Origin: a virus
DNA: 64,000 bases
Direction: 5' to 3' (one strand)
IMG/VR virus record: IMGVR_UViG_3300031334_000002
Span: 16,106 to 80,105 of that record
In this document: positions 27,022 through 34,686 of the stretch, piece by piece
Layout: the number at the start of each line of letters is the position of its first letter
How positions within the stretch are numbered: the first letter of the stretch is position 1
Translations under genes and position numbers: made by a program
The notes under the pieces: generated by a model
Database searches by the model: none
What the model was told of the DNA's origin: nothing
The model's input: only the letters and a program-made list of their open reading frames with translations

Positions 27022-29087
27022 TAACCTACCTTTGGTGGTTGTGCAACTCTAGGCATCCCTGAGGTATTAGATGCTTGTTGGGACTCTGCTCCGGGGTTTC
27101 CCATTGCAGGAGAGGGTGCTTGATTAGGTTGAGGTGCTGCTGCATTATTAGGATTGACAGGACTACCTCCAACTGGAGCTAGAGGTTGTTCTCCTATTAT
27201 ACTAAGAAGATCTGGGTTAACTTGTCTCAACGCATCAACGTGCTCTTGGATATGAGCTAGTGCTCTTGTAACTAATTCGATGTCTAGTCGAGCATCGGGG
27301 TCAGCAAGTACAATTTTATGCTCTCTAATGTGTAAAGCATGATCGTCGGTATCAATTGCAATAACATCACTACTATCATCAACCAGTCTTTCGTTTTCTG
27401 CTTTTATTAATAACAGTTCGTCGTGTTGACCTTGGATCAAAGGTTCTAGTTTACCAGTATTAAGCACTGCGAAATATTCTTCTGGACTTTTTATTAGTCC
27501 CATTTGTAAAAGATTAGAAGCCATCTCTGCTCTACCGGCTGTCGTCTGGGAAAGAGGATTACCGGCATCAACCACAACTCTAGTGATACTATTAACATCA
27601 TCTCCGACAAATTCTTTCATCTTACTTCGATTAGATTTTCCTGCAATTTCGGCTATCCTAGGGACTTTTGCAAAATCCTGAATTAGCTTAATTAAGCCTG
27701 TACCGAGGTCTTCAATCAATTGGATATAAGATTGAGACAGACCTGAAAGAAACTGTAATGCTTGAGATTGAACTAATGCTAGTGCATTACCCGACCTCAG
27801 TGAAGCTTCAGGATTACCCCTTGCAACAGAGTTAACACCAGAAACCGTTTCCATTGCTCTCTCTATCATTTGTAGGAAGTTAAAGATTTCTCCGGGGGTC
27901 TGAGTTAAGTTTAATGAAGTAGGTGCACCTCCGTTTGGAGCCCCATCTACTGTGTTGTATTCGATAAAATTCATACCTTCTGCAACCTGAGAAACTTTAA
28001 CGTCATTACCTCTTGGACTTAAAATACTTTGAACTCCGTGCGCATTTTGGTTAGTGAGAATTGTAGAATATAATGTATTTACTGCATCCTGCATTGGAAG
28101 TAAATCAAACATTGAAGTATACCCATAAGGTGTACCTAATATGTCCGAAGGAGATATCCTATATATAGGCAGGTTTCTATAAGGCATGGGAGTATCCATA
28201 AGCGCGATATTAGTATCAACATAAAGAAGATACCTGCCCTCAGGAATGGACTCTGTTTTTTTATGAAAAAACTCATACACAGGAACTTCAACGGTATCAT
28301 CGATATACGACAACGTTGCGCGTATCCCACTTTGTTCTTGGTTTTTAGACTTTAGAGACATTATTTCTTCAGCTTTTTCTGGATATTTTGCCGCAATGTC
28401 GAATTTATTCTTAAACGTTCTAGTAAGAACCCAATCGTGGTTTTCTGCGCTTTCTTTTGTATTATCAAAAATAACATCATAAGGTGATAGGTTTTCAAAC
28501 TCAACATCACCTTGATATACTGGGAATGGTTTTAGAATACGACCATTCTCGTCAAGAGGGTTATCGTCTTCATCATAGTCAACTATTAGTTCTTCATCAA
28601 AGTCTATTGTATCGTATACTTCACCGCTAGTTGAGTTCCATTCCATTTTTATAAAACCCGAACCAAGAACGATAGCATACTCAACCGCTTTTTTAATAAA
28701 CCTTTCTAGTCGTTTTTCTCTCATATAGTATTCTAGGATGCCATGAGCGAGGTATGTTTGAACTTGAGATTTATGGTCGATATTAGATGATCGTGCTTGG
28801 AAAGCTGGTCGAGTTGATGTCACCATAACTAACATATGTTGAGCTATATTTCTAAAGTGATTAACCGCAATATTTACATACTCACCTTGCTCTCCTCCGA
28901 AAGTTATTTGATGTCCATCTCCACCATTATCAGTAAAATAGGCTCCATGATACGACATCCAGCTTCTTTTAATTTTTTCAAGGTATCTATTATGATATAG
29001 GTGATTAAACCAATTAGAACCTTTCTTTGATAAATATTCGACGGTTTTCTCTACTTTGTCTGCAGCAAAATATATTTCTGAACTCAT
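27021..29087 (-). CDS. Portal protein
   Basis: This 688-residue protein follows the terminase large subunit directly. It has portal-like features: a helical N-terminal crown region (KSQVQTYLAHGILEYYMREK), a beta-rich wing (TSGEVYDTIDFDEELIVDYD), a long stem/clip region (YGYTSMFDLLPMQDAVNTLY), and SVARGNPEASLRSGNALALV, a segment typical of podovirus portals. A Pro/Asn/Gln-rich tail of about 60 residues closes it. Portals form the dodecameric entry ring for DNA. AGGAG of the promoter motif at 29091-29111 also supplies its ribosome site. Confidence 0.83.
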   Translation of the reverse strand: MSSEIYFAADKVEKTVEYLSKKGSNWFNHLYHNRYLEKIKRSWMSYHGAYFTDNGGDGHQITFGGEQGEYVNIAVNHFRNIAQHMLVMVTSTRPAFQARSSNIDHKSQVQTYLAHGILEYYMREKRLERFIKKAVEYAIVLGSGFIKMEWNSTSGEVYDTIDFDEELIVDYDEDDNPLDENGRILKPFPVYQGDVEFENLSPYDVIFDNTKESAENHDWVLTRTFKNKFDIAAKYPEKAEEIMSLKSKNQEQSGIRATLSYIDDTVEVPVYEFFHKKTESIPEGRYLLYVDTNIALMDTPMPYRNLPIYRISPSDILGTPYGYTSMFDLLPMQDAVNTLYSTILTNQNAHGVQSILSPRGNDVKVSQVAEGMNFIEYNTVDGAPNGGAPTSLNLTQTPGEIFNFLQMIERAMETVSGVNSVARGNPEASLRSGNALALVQSQALQFLSGLSQSYIQLIEDLGTGLIKLIQDFAKVPRIAEIAGKSNRSKMKEFVGDDVNSITRVVVDAGNPLSQTTAGRAEMASNLLQMGLIKSPEEYFAVLNTGKLEPLIQGQHDELLLIKAENERLVDDSSDVIAIDTDDHALHIREHKIVLADPDARLDIELVTRALAHIQEHVDALRQVNPDLLSIIGEQPLAPVGGSPVNPNNAAAPQPNQAPSPAMGNPGAESQQASNTSGMPRVAQPPKVG

Positions 29088-29090
29088 ATT

Positions 29091-29111
29091 ATCTCCTGTT
29101 TCTAGTTGTTA
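29091..29111 (-). promoter_or_regulatory. T7-like phage RNA polymerase promoter motif
   Basis: Minus strand reads TAACAACTAGAAACAGGAGA. It overlaps the terminase stop codon and ends in the ribosome site of the portal gene. The T to C change at the -2 equivalent makes this the most divergent copy. Confidence 0.55.
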
Positions 29112-30590
29112 CTTTTTCCGATTCATCACTGAGTTCATAAAAGTTTGTTGACTAGTTTGTTTATTTCCTAAGTGTGATTGGTAAACATTACTTCCTGATA
29201 ATTCGAAATACCCTTCTGGATAGGGATTTTTTTCAGGTTGCAAATTTCTAACGAGATACACGAGCGCATCAAGTAAATCTGAGTGATTAGCTTTAATATT
29301 CTTATTTTTATTTCCTTTATTTCTAGCAAATTCTTTTCTATTAGGTTTCCATTTAGCATTGCGAATATGTTCTATTAAATTAACACATCGGGGATGGATC
29401 TCTATCTCACCACGTTTAAACATCATCCTAACCATGTTCACTTTATCTTCTTTTCCGTCTTTTTTTGTAGCTTTAAATCTGATATCATGGTTAGCAAGAA
29501 GGTCGTTTATGAGAAGTGGTAAGTTATTATCAATAATTCTCATGTAAGGTTTTTTTACTTCGCCAGTATACGGGTTTGTGTATACTGAGGATTCTTTTCT
29601 AACTATACAATTAGCTATATCGTCAGTGGTTAATGCTCTTTGTCCTTCTCCACCAAGAACACCTTCATCTACTATTACTAGTTTTTTTCTAAGGTAATCA
29701 AAATAACCAAAAACTATTCCAGTTAAATCGACAACTGCCGGATCGCACGACACGTACCCATCGTAGTAAACTGGAATTTCTACCTCTTTGAGTATATCTT
29801 TTTCAAGATCGGACCACTCAGGAATAACCATTAAAGAACTATATGTATTACTCTTAAGAAGGTATTCTCTTTGGTATTCTGGATCTTCCTCTCCTAGAGG
29901 GTATCTGGCTATAATTTTTTCTCTAACTTTATCATTAATTAACGGATTCGAGTATATATCGTACTCAACAAGCCAACCTTTGGATCTATAAACATCAACA
30001 AAGTTAGTTAAAAAAGGATGATCAGGTTCTTTAGAGGGAGTTGATGCTATTATCATTTTACCATTAGTAGTTGTCATGGTAGGTAATAGAATAGAGTTAA
30101 CTATGTACATCATGTCGTTATAAGGAAAAAACCCACCTTCGTCACATAATATTAAATGTATAGTCTTTCCTCTTGCCGCTTCTGCATGTCCACCATCAGC
30201 ACCAGCCATCATAATAATAGAACCGTTGGGGTATACAAATTCTTTATCTGCGATTTTATGTTCAGGTTTAAGGTATTCAGGACAATCTTTATGTATTGTT
30301 CTCATTTGTTCTTTAGCGACTGCTGCTGCCATGTTTTTTTTAGGAAACATTAATAGAACTTTTGTGTTCGGGTTTTTTTGACAATACTCTGCAGCAATTA
30401 AACACATGGTATAACTTTTTCCTGTTTGTCTCGAACATAAGAAAACGGTAATGTCGTGAGGCGAGTCGTACACTTTATCGCGCATTTCTTTTTGTATTCC
30501 TTTTAGCTTATACGACAAATCTCCAATTTCCCAGAGTTTCGCTATTGCTTGTTCTTTAGATAATGTCTTTTTTCCACGTTTGGTTGTCAT
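29109..30590 (-). CDS. terL: Terminase large subunit
   Basis: This 493-residue DNA packaging motor has a Walker A-type motif CSRQTGKS at residues 52-59, Walker B with catalytic Glu in IHLILCDEGG (Asp150-Glu151), and a coupling-type motif with IIASTPSKEP near residue 180. The C-terminal RNase H-like nuclease begins with YVSCDPAVVDLTG (first catalytic Asp) and ends with SDLLDALVYLVRNL. The length is usual for terminases. It pumps DNA through the portal with ATP and cuts concatemers. The candidate small subunit lies 35 bases upstream. Confidence 0.93.
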   Translation of the reverse strand: MTTKRGKKTLSKEQAIAKLWEIGDLSYKLKGIQKEMRDKVYDSPHDITVFLCSRQTGKSYTMCLIAAEYCQKNPNTKVLLMFPKKNMAAAVAKEQMRTIHKDCPEYLKPEHKIADKEFVYPNGSIIMMAGADGGHAEAARGKTIHLILCDEGGFFPYNDMMYIVNSILLPTMTTTNGKMIIASTPSKEPDHPFLTNFVDVYRSKGWLVEYDIYSNPLINDKVREKIIARYPLGEEDPEYQREYLLKSNTYSSLMVIPEWSDLEKDILKEVEIPVYYDGYVSCDPAVVDLTGIVFGYFDYLRKKLVIVDEGVLGGEGQRALTTDDIANCIVRKESSVYTNPYTGEVKKPYMRIIDNNLPLLINDLLANHDIRFKATKKDGKEDKVNMVRMMFKRGEIEIHPRCVNLIEHIRNAKWKPNRKEFARNKGNKNKNIKANHSDLLDALVYLVRNLQPEKNPYPEGYFELSGSNVYQSHLGNKQTSQQTFMNSVMNRKK

Positions 30591-30625
30591 TTGTTCCGTC
30601 GAATTTATTAGATTTACTGTTATTT

Positions 30626-30973
30626 TTAACTTTTTGCTATTTTGATCAGATCTTTAACTTGGGCTTTAGTTTTGGTTTTAGCTTTCTTTTTAGGTTGACC
30701 TCCCCTAATAAGGTTCAAGTCTTTCACTAGAGTGTCGAATATTTTAGCTTGTTCTTGGTCGAAAGCCATTCCTTCAGATTGTTCCTTTAATCTACCTATC
30801 TGAGAGATACATATATATTCCTCATCTGACATTTCAGGTATATCATCTATGTCTAGGTCATTATCTCTTATAATCTGTTCATACTTGTAGATTTCTTTTT
30901 CTAATTCGGAAATTTTTTTTCTTAAAGCTTCATTCTCAAATCCACTTTCCATTCCTAGTATATCATCTGACAT
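30626..30973 (-). CDS. Terminase small subunit candidate
   Basis: This 115-residue protein sits immediately before terL. It has an N-terminal coiled coil (ALRKKISELEKEIYKYEQII), an acidic linker, a helical core (YICISQIGRLKEQSEG, then DQEQAKIFDTLVKDLNLIRG) and a basic C-terminal tail. The core resembles short proteins found beside terL in many phages, and the size and position suit a small terminase. No clear helix-turn-helix is visible, so the call is tentative. Confidence 0.5.
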   Translation of the reverse strand: MSDDILGMESGFENEALRKKISELEKEIYKYEQIIRDNDLDIDDIPEMSDEEYICISQIGRLKEQSEGMAFDQEQAKIFDTLVKDLNLIRGGQPKKKAKTKTKAQVKDLIKIAKS

Positions 30974-31241
30974 TCTTTCTCCTAATCTCTCTAGTAAGTT
31001 TCACGCCAAGTCCCATTGCTTGGATGACTCGACGAACTCTTTCTTTTAGGTATCTAATGTCTTTGGTTTGAGATACCCCTCTCCTAACTATGTTTCCATT
31101 ACCCATATTAACGATCTCGAATTTCATACCTTCAGGGTAGAGTCTAATGGTATAACGTGCTCCGGTTACTTGTGATAATATAACCCCAGATACGAGTCTT
31201 TCATTTTTCTGGTCTTTAAAGTATCTTATTCTAGTTTTCAT
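30963..31241 (-). CDS. Small basic protein (unknown)
   Basis: This 92-residue Arg/Lys-rich protein has strands (YTIRLYPEGMKFEIVNMGNG) followed by a C-terminal basic helix (YLKERVRRVIQAMGLGVKLT), so it may bind nucleic acid. It overlaps the terminase small-subunit candidate by 11 bases. No named family is recognised. Confidence 0.5.
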   Translation of the reverse strand: MKTRIRYFKDQKNERLVSGVILSQVTGARYTIRLYPEGMKFEIVNMGNGNIVRRGVSQTKDIRYLKERVRRVIQAMGLGVKLTREIRRKNVR

Positions 31242-31305
31242 TAAGTCCTCTTGTCAAAAACATTTATTTACTTCCTGTAAATTGTTTTTGCCTACGGCAT
31301 CCTGC

Positions 31306-31656
31306 CTAAAAGCGCATTCCACCTTTAGTTTCGATAGTTTTACTAATTTCACGTTTTGTGTATTCTTGATCTGTTAAGAACTTCTTAAGTTTTAAGGCTG
31401 CAATGTCATTTTCTTTTTTTAAGGCAGCGATTTCGGAATCTTCCAAAATAGGCTTTTTAAGGTCAAGCTCTTTATCAAGGATACGAAATTTTCTTAAGTC
31501 CTTACGGTGTAGATGTGACAACACCTTAGGGACTACCATCAAAAGAGATAGGACACCTAAAACGAGAGCTTCTTGGAATGTAATTGGATGTAATACTGAT
31601 TTAGAACAAATAAATAATAAATAGGCTACAAATAAGCCTAACGGAAGGTGTTTCAT
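31306..31656 (-). CDS. Membrane protein with coiled-coil tail (lysis-type candidate)
   Basis: ATG 31656 is chosen because CAGGAG stands 7 bases before it, giving 116 residues. Two hydrophobic segments (PLGLFVAYLLFICSKSVL and EALVLGVLSLLMVVPKVL) are followed by a charged helical tail with a coiled coil (IAALKKENDIAALKLKKFL). In T7 the holin and spanin genes flank the terminase genes, so a holin- or spanin-like role is possible. Composition alone does not prove it. Confidence 0.48.
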   Translation of the reverse strand: MKHLPLGLFVAYLLFICSKSVLHPITFQEALVLGVLSLLMVVPKVLSHLHRKDLRKFRILDKELDLKKPILEDSEIAALKKENDIAALKLKKFLTDQEYTKREISKTIETKGGMRF

Positions 31657-31703
31657 TTTTTCACTCCTGAAGTAAGTCCAGTAAACCAGCAATTAAGTAT
31701 TGT

Positions 31704-31940
31704 TTACTTTTTCTTTTTAAGTAGTTTTTTTAATTTATCATATTTGACACCACCACATGCGTAAGTGTCATTATCTTCTCTTTCTTTTCTTTTTTTGTTG
31801 GCAGCATCAATGGCTTTTGCCCGAGCTATGTCAGTTGGGTCCATTCCTTCGTAATTTCTTTCATAAGGATCTTTCTCGCCAGTTTCTTTTCTTCTTCTTT
31901 TTTTAGAGAGCAATTTAGCTCCCATAGCTTTCCAATCCAT
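31704..31940 (-). CDS. Small Lys-rich protein, first late gene
   Basis: This 78-residue protein is dominated by Lys/Arg/Glu with a single CGGVKYDKLKK segment near the end. No motif is recognised. It is the first minus-strand gene after the divergent intergenic region and is preceded by a late promoter motif about 50 bases upstream. Confidence 0.5.
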   Translation of the reverse strand: MDWKAMGAKLLSKKRRRKETGEKDPYERNYEGMDPTDIARAKAIDAANKKRKEREDNDTYACGGVKYDKLKKLLKKKK

Positions 31941-31987
31941 ATGTTGACTCTCCCAAGTATATATGCTATTCTTATTTTGACGTATTA

Positions 31988-32008
31988 ATAACCTATATCT
32001 AGTTGTTA
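31988..32008 (-). promoter_or_regulatory. T7-like promoter motif at the head of the late region
   Basis: Minus strand reads TAACAACTAGATATAGGTTAT. It is in the divergent gap 31941-32217 and drives toward the terminase operon. It has the best match to the T7 core, with ACT and TATAGG in the same spacing as in the T7 promoter. Confidence 0.65.
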
Positions 32009-32013
32009 AATTT

Positions 32014-32161
32014 ATGAAAAACTACCTATTTAAATCTAAAGTTCTTTTCCCTTTGTCCTTCTGAAGAGGAGTATTGGGTAGATGCGGAGATTATTGTTGA
32101 TGAATTAGCCTACATGATTTTATCTCAATGGGAAGTAGGGTCATCTAGAGCAGTTTGGTAG
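32014..32161 (+). pseudogene. Possible frameshifted small ORF in the divergent region
   Basis: ATG 32014 opens 16 codons ending in TGA. From the same stretch, another frame reads a protein-like sequence (PSEEEYWVDAEIIVDELAYM and following) to TAG at 32161. A single-base shift in the CTTTTCCCTTTG run would join them into about 49 residues. It could be a decayed gene, a sequencing indel, or chance. Confidence 0.3.
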
Positions 32162-32217
32162 GTTGAGAACAATAATTCTCTATATTTTAGGTTTAATGTT
32201 ACAATTAAGGAGTCAAT

Positions 32218-32442
32218 ATGGGGTTATCTGGAGCAGTCTGTCCGGCAAATAGGTCTAAAAACATTCTAAAAGACCTTCAATACATAAAAGAAACCTATGT
32301 TGAGTACTTTTTAGGTGGAAATGAGAGTGGTTTGCGTGAAGCTAGTGATCTTTTTTCTAAGATTGAAAAGTATATAGTAGAAATCTCAGCAGAAAGGAAA
32401 GTACTAGATGCTAAATTGGCTGAAGAAATTAAAAAATCTTAA
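32218..32442 (+). CDS. Small helical protein, first plus-strand gene (unknown)
   Basis: This 74-residue protein has AAGGAG before ATG. It is helical with alternating charge (ILKDLQYIKETYVEYFLGGN, then KIEKYIVEISAERKVL). No motif is recognised. It begins the plus-strand run, but no convincing promoter is visible in the 60 bases before it. Confidence 0.5.
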   Translation: MGLSGAVCPANRSKNILKDLQYIKETYVEYFLGGNESGLREASDLFSKIEKYIVEISAERKVLDAKLAEEIKKS

Positions 32443-32530
32443 AATTTGGTGTTATTTTGGGTTTCATAGATGGGTAAAGATTAAAAAGGAGTTGATTTGT
32501 TCAAAATGTGGAAAGATTGTACTATTCTAA
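32408..32530 (+). CDS. Small zinc-finger peptide, GFHRW...CSKCGK type
   Basis: This 40-residue ORF in another frame overlaps the end of the 74-aa gene and the start of the 95-aa gene. It has a basic helix then YFGFHRWVKIKKELICSKCG, in which His and two or three Cys can bind zinc. A similar 42-residue peptide occurs at 59256-59384 (GHNW, then CSRCG). The shared pattern supports both being real, in spite of their small size. Confidence 0.45.
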   Translation: MLNWLKKLKNLKIWCYFGFHRWVKIKKELICSKCGKIVLF

Positions 32531-32784
32531 TAGGTCTTTCACTGCCTCCCGTACTTTTTATTTGCTTTTGTTTGTATTTTATAGTACCTTCTTACAGAGT
32601 TGGTGATTGTTTATTGCTAAATGATAACAATAAGTTGTACAGAGTTACTGGTTTCAGACTAGACCGCTATATTTTGAACGAAAAGATAAAATTAAATTAT
32701 AGAATGGTAGATAATAGCTCTAAAAAAGTAAAATGTACCATTTCTGTAAAAGATAAATATATGTTAGATAAGGACTTTAAATGA
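32497..32784 (+). CDS. Small membrane-anchored protein (unknown)
   Basis: Start is TTG 32497 (GGAG 5 bases before) or ATG 32506. About 95 residues: a strong N-terminal membrane segment (CTILIGLSLPPVLFICFCLY, then FIVPS), followed by a small beta-rich outer domain (GDCLLLNDNNKLYRVTGFRL). It is probably anchored in the inner membrane with the domain in the periplasm. Followed immediately by a 28-residue membrane peptide gene. Confidence 0.5.
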   Translation: MFKMWKDCTILIGLSLPPVLFICFCLYFIVPSYRVGDCLLLNDNNKLYRVTGFRLDRYILNEKIKLNYRMVDNSSKKVKCTISVKDKYMLDKDFK

Positions 32785-32867
32785 GAAAAGTGTTTGATAG
32801 CATTGCTATAATTCTAATAGGTTGGAGTTTAGGTACATTAATTACACACTTAGTATTAGGAGTTTAG
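32781..32867 (+). CDS. 28-residue membrane peptide (putative)
   Basis: The ATGA overlap with the previous stop supports translation. The product has one hydrophobic span (SIAIILIGWSLGTLITHLVL) and little else. Function unknown. Confidence 0.35.
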   Translation: MRKVFDSIAIILIGWSLGTLITHLVLGV

Positions 32868-32868
32868 T

Positions 32869-33045
32869 ATGTATTGTGCTATATTAACTTTGTTGTTGGT
32901 TAACGGACAGAATTGGACATTTGAAGACCTGAATGATATGGAGTATCAGGCAATCAAATGTAATACCAGAGGGTTAGGTTGTTTAAGTAAGGTTACGAAA
33001 AAGAGTGAATACGAAATAGAATACACTTGTGAGGTAAAAAGATGA
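32869..33045 (+). CDS. Small secreted-type Cys protein, paralogue A
   Basis: This 58-residue protein begins with a hydrophobic, signal-like segment (YCAILTLLLVNGQNWTFEDL). It has two or three further Cys (KCNTRGLGCLSK, EYTCEVK). The gene at 33281-33460 encodes a clear relative: both share an LLLxxxNGQxWTFxDL opening, then C-x6-9-C and a final C. The gene ends in ATGA with the next gene. Probably periplasmic; function unknown. Confidence 0.5.
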   Translation: MYCAILTLLLVNGQNWTFEDLNDMEYQAIKCNTRGLGCLSKVTKKSEYEIEYTCEVKR

Positions 33046-33284
33046 GTAATTATACGTTTTTATTAGAAAATGAAAATAGAAGACTAAGAAAGTCAGTTAA
33101 AAAAGAAGTTGAAGACAACCATAATCAATTATTTGATAGAATTGACTTTTTAAATGACAAAATTATCGAAGCAATCGGTTGGATGCACGCTGAAGCTTGT
33201 GTTGCTGTAGACAAAGGGGAAGATATTAGAAATATATCAATCCCAGATTTAATAGATAGAGCAAAAAGGGATTTAGAGTTGTGA
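33042..33284 (+). CDS. Small helical protein (unknown)
   Basis: This 80-residue protein is coiled-coil-like (FLLENENRRLRKSVKKEVED) with a second helix (IIEAIGWMHAEACVAVDKGE). No motif is recognised. It lies between the two Cys-protein paralogues and is coupled to both (ATGA before, GTGA after). Confidence 0.5.
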   Translation: MSNYTFLLENENRRLRKSVKKEVEDNHNQLFDRIDFLNDKIIEAIGWMHAEACVAVDKGEDIRNISIPDLIDRAKRDLEL

Positions 33285-33460
33285 TCTGTACGGTACTGTT
33301 GTTAGTTCTACTAAATGGTCAAACATGGACCTTCAAAGACCTGACTAATATCAGAGCTTCTGCTAAATCTTGCCAAAGAGAATATAAACAATGCTTAGGT
33401 AAGTTTGTGAAAAAGGGTAATAGGAATTACTATGCAGAATGTAAAAATAAAAGTAAGTAA
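33281..33460 (+). CDS. Small secreted-type Cys protein, paralogue B
   Basis: GTG start in a GTGA overlap; 59 residues. The opening ICTVLLLVLLNGQTWTFKDL is followed by KSCQREYKQCLGKFVKKGN and a last AECKN. It is clearly related to the 58-residue protein at 32869-33045 in hydrophobic N-terminus, NGQxWTF motif and Cys spacing. A local duplication with an unrelated gene between the copies is the simplest explanation. Confidence 0.5.
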   Translation: MICTVLLLVLLNGQTWTFKDLTNIRASAKSCQREYKQCLGKFVKKGNRNYYAECKNKSK

Positions 33461-33707
33461 ATATAAAAGAGAGATAGAAGAATACTACATGTATGAAGAT
33501 ATTTTTTGTACTAACTGTGGAGAAAAAGGACACGTTTATAGTCGGCTAGGTAATGAATGTTACTACCAAGGGGCAACTTATTATTGTATTAATTGTAGTA
33601 GCGTGGCAATGGAACCTTGCTTCCATAAAACCGAAAATGACGAATCTATCATTGCTTTGAAGAAGACATTAGAGAAGGCTTTAGAGCTTGACAAGAAAGA
33701 GGACTAG
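33432..33707 (+). CDS. Small zinc-ribbon protein
   Basis: About 91 residues from ATG 33432 (AGGAAT before it), overlapping the previous gene by 29 bases; ATG 33489 is an alternative. Two Cys pairs (IFCTNCGEKGH and YYCINCSSVAMEPCFH) form a zinc ribbon, then a C-terminal acidic helix. Probably a small nucleic-acid- or protein-binding adaptor. Confidence 0.5.
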   Translation: MQNVKIKVSKYKREIEEYYMYEDIFCTNCGEKGHVYSRLGNECYYQGATYYCINCSSVAMEPCFHKTENDESIIALKKTLEKALELDKKED

Positions 33708-33776
33708 GGATAGTATAGGTTTAGCCCATGGGAGGGCTTAGAGAAAGGATGAGAGCTTCTGGGGGAGGAGTTAGTA

Positions 33777-33911
33777 ATGGAGACTACGTTTACAATAAAA
33801 TTAGACCATGAAGGGTTTTTTATTGCAAGAAATGTGACAGTTATGTCACCCCCTACAAGATTAACCGAAGAACAATTAATGGAGCTAAACGTTGACGTTG
33901 TATATATTTAA
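33777..33911 (+). CDS. 44-residue protein with strong ribosome site (unknown)
   Basis: GGGGGAGGAG lies 7 bases before ATG 33777, one of the best ribosome sites in the window. The product has strands (TFTIKLDHEGFFIARNVTVM), then SPPTRLTEEQLMELNVDVVY. No family is recognised. Confidence 0.42.
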   Translation: METTFTIKLDHEGFFIARNVTVMSPPTRLTEEQLMELNVDVVYI

Positions 33912-33938
33912 TACTATAAGACAAGCGATCTACCAAAA

Positions 33939-34168
33939 ATGCTTCCTGAATGTTCCAAGCTAAGTTTAAACGGAACTAAAGATTACAAAGTACACACGCT
34001 AACCCAGAGAACCGATCGTCTTAGAGGGTGTAGGTTTTATTTGTCGATTGTTTTTGGTTTAATGAAACGTGCGAAGAAATAATCCGTATCACCAAAAGGG
34101 ACACTAAAGTTCAAGCTATTGATTGTTGGTCTGGAGAATGGGGTGATGTGTGTAACATACAGTATTAA
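33939..34168 (+). pseudogene. Possible frameshifted ORF before the palindrome array
   Basis: ATG 33939 opens 47 codons with a protein-like beginning (MLPECSKLSLNGTKDYKVHT). A second frame across the end reads VDCFWFNETCEEIIRITKRD and on to TAA at 34168. One frame shift near 34030 would join them into about 76 residues. No ribosome site is obvious. Decay, sequencing indel, or chance remain open. Confidence 0.28.
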
Positions 34169-34248
34169 GTCTAGGTAAGTATATATATTGTTAGAGAGTC
34201 TCCTATAAATCACCCAACCCAAATGTCCCTCACCCCCCACCACCCCCC

Positions 34249-34284
34249 TTGGCATGGAACTTGCAGATGCAATAAACGTGCCAG
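34249..34284. repeat. Nested palindrome, copy 1 (sigma54-like half-sites)
   Basis: The order is TTGGCA, 6 bases, TTGCA, GA, TGCAA, 6 bases, TGCCAG. Outer and inner arms are each inverted repeats around the same centre. The left half TGGCATGGAACTTGCA matches the sigma54 consensus TGGCA-N6-TTGCA with the correct 10-base GG-to-GC spacing. The right half does so on the minus strand. Confidence 0.65.
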
Positions 34285-34292
34285 TGTTCTAG

Positions 34293-34328
34293 CTGGCATG
34301 GAACTTGCAGTAGCAATAATTGTACCAG
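34293..34328. repeat. Nested palindrome, copy 2
   Basis: CTGGCA, TGGAAC, TTGCA, GT, AGCAA, TAATTG, TACCAG. The left half is identical to copy 1 over 16 bases. The right half has two changes (AGCAA, TACCAG), so symmetry is slightly weaker. It starts 44 bases after copy 1. Confidence 0.6.
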
Positions 34329-34361
34329 AGCTACCCCTTGCAAGTAACGGACCAAGAAGAC

Positions 34362-34397
34362 TTGGCAACCTACTTGCAGATGCAATAGTTGTGCCAA
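34362..34397. repeat. Nested palindrome, copy 3
   Basis: TTGGCA, ACCTAC, TTGCA, GA, TGCAA, TAGTTG, TGCCAA: both arms are perfect. Spacer bases differ from copy 1 while the arms are kept, which suggests selection on the arms. It starts 69 bases after copy 2. Confidence 0.65.
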
Positions 34398-34403
34398 CCT
34401 TCT

Positions 34404-34459
34404 AAGATAGTTCTTGACACATAATAGTTTGATTACCCAAACAAAGATAGTTCTTGACA
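34404..34459 (+). repeat. 16-base direct repeat
   Basis: AAGATAGTTCTTGACA occurs at 34404-34419 and 34444-34459, 40 bases apart. Each copy ends in TTGACA, but no good -10 lies 16-18 bases beyond either, so these look like protein-binding sites rather than promoters. Confidence 0.5.
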
Positions 34460-34670
34460 AACCTTTTAGTATGCAAGATCTATGCCATTAATACCTTGTC
34501 AAGTGTTAATATTCTGACACCCATTGTATAAACATTTTACATATCTATCAGGATAACAGAATGACCGCTCTAAGCTATCCTAACGTTACCCCTAGTCAGT
34601 ACATGGAAAGTTATTTTAAATGGATTCTAGAGGTAATCTGAGCTGCCACAGATTGTTGGTATTAGGTCTA

Positions 34671-34686
34671 TGGCATGTTTCTTGCA
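34671..34686 (+). promoter_or_regulatory. Isolated sigma54-like promoter site
   Basis: TGGCATGTTTCTTGCA fits the -24/-12 consensus with correct spacing. No right-hand palindrome arm follows. It is about 95 bases before the ATG of the 87-aa gene, and the sigma70-like promoter at 34719 lies between. Host sigma54 use is a hypothesis. Confidence 0.4.

Noticed and set aside
34037-34255. Minus-strand ORF of 72 codons
   Set aside because: No ribosome site, it runs through the C-rich tract and into the palindromes, and it opposes all genes on this side.
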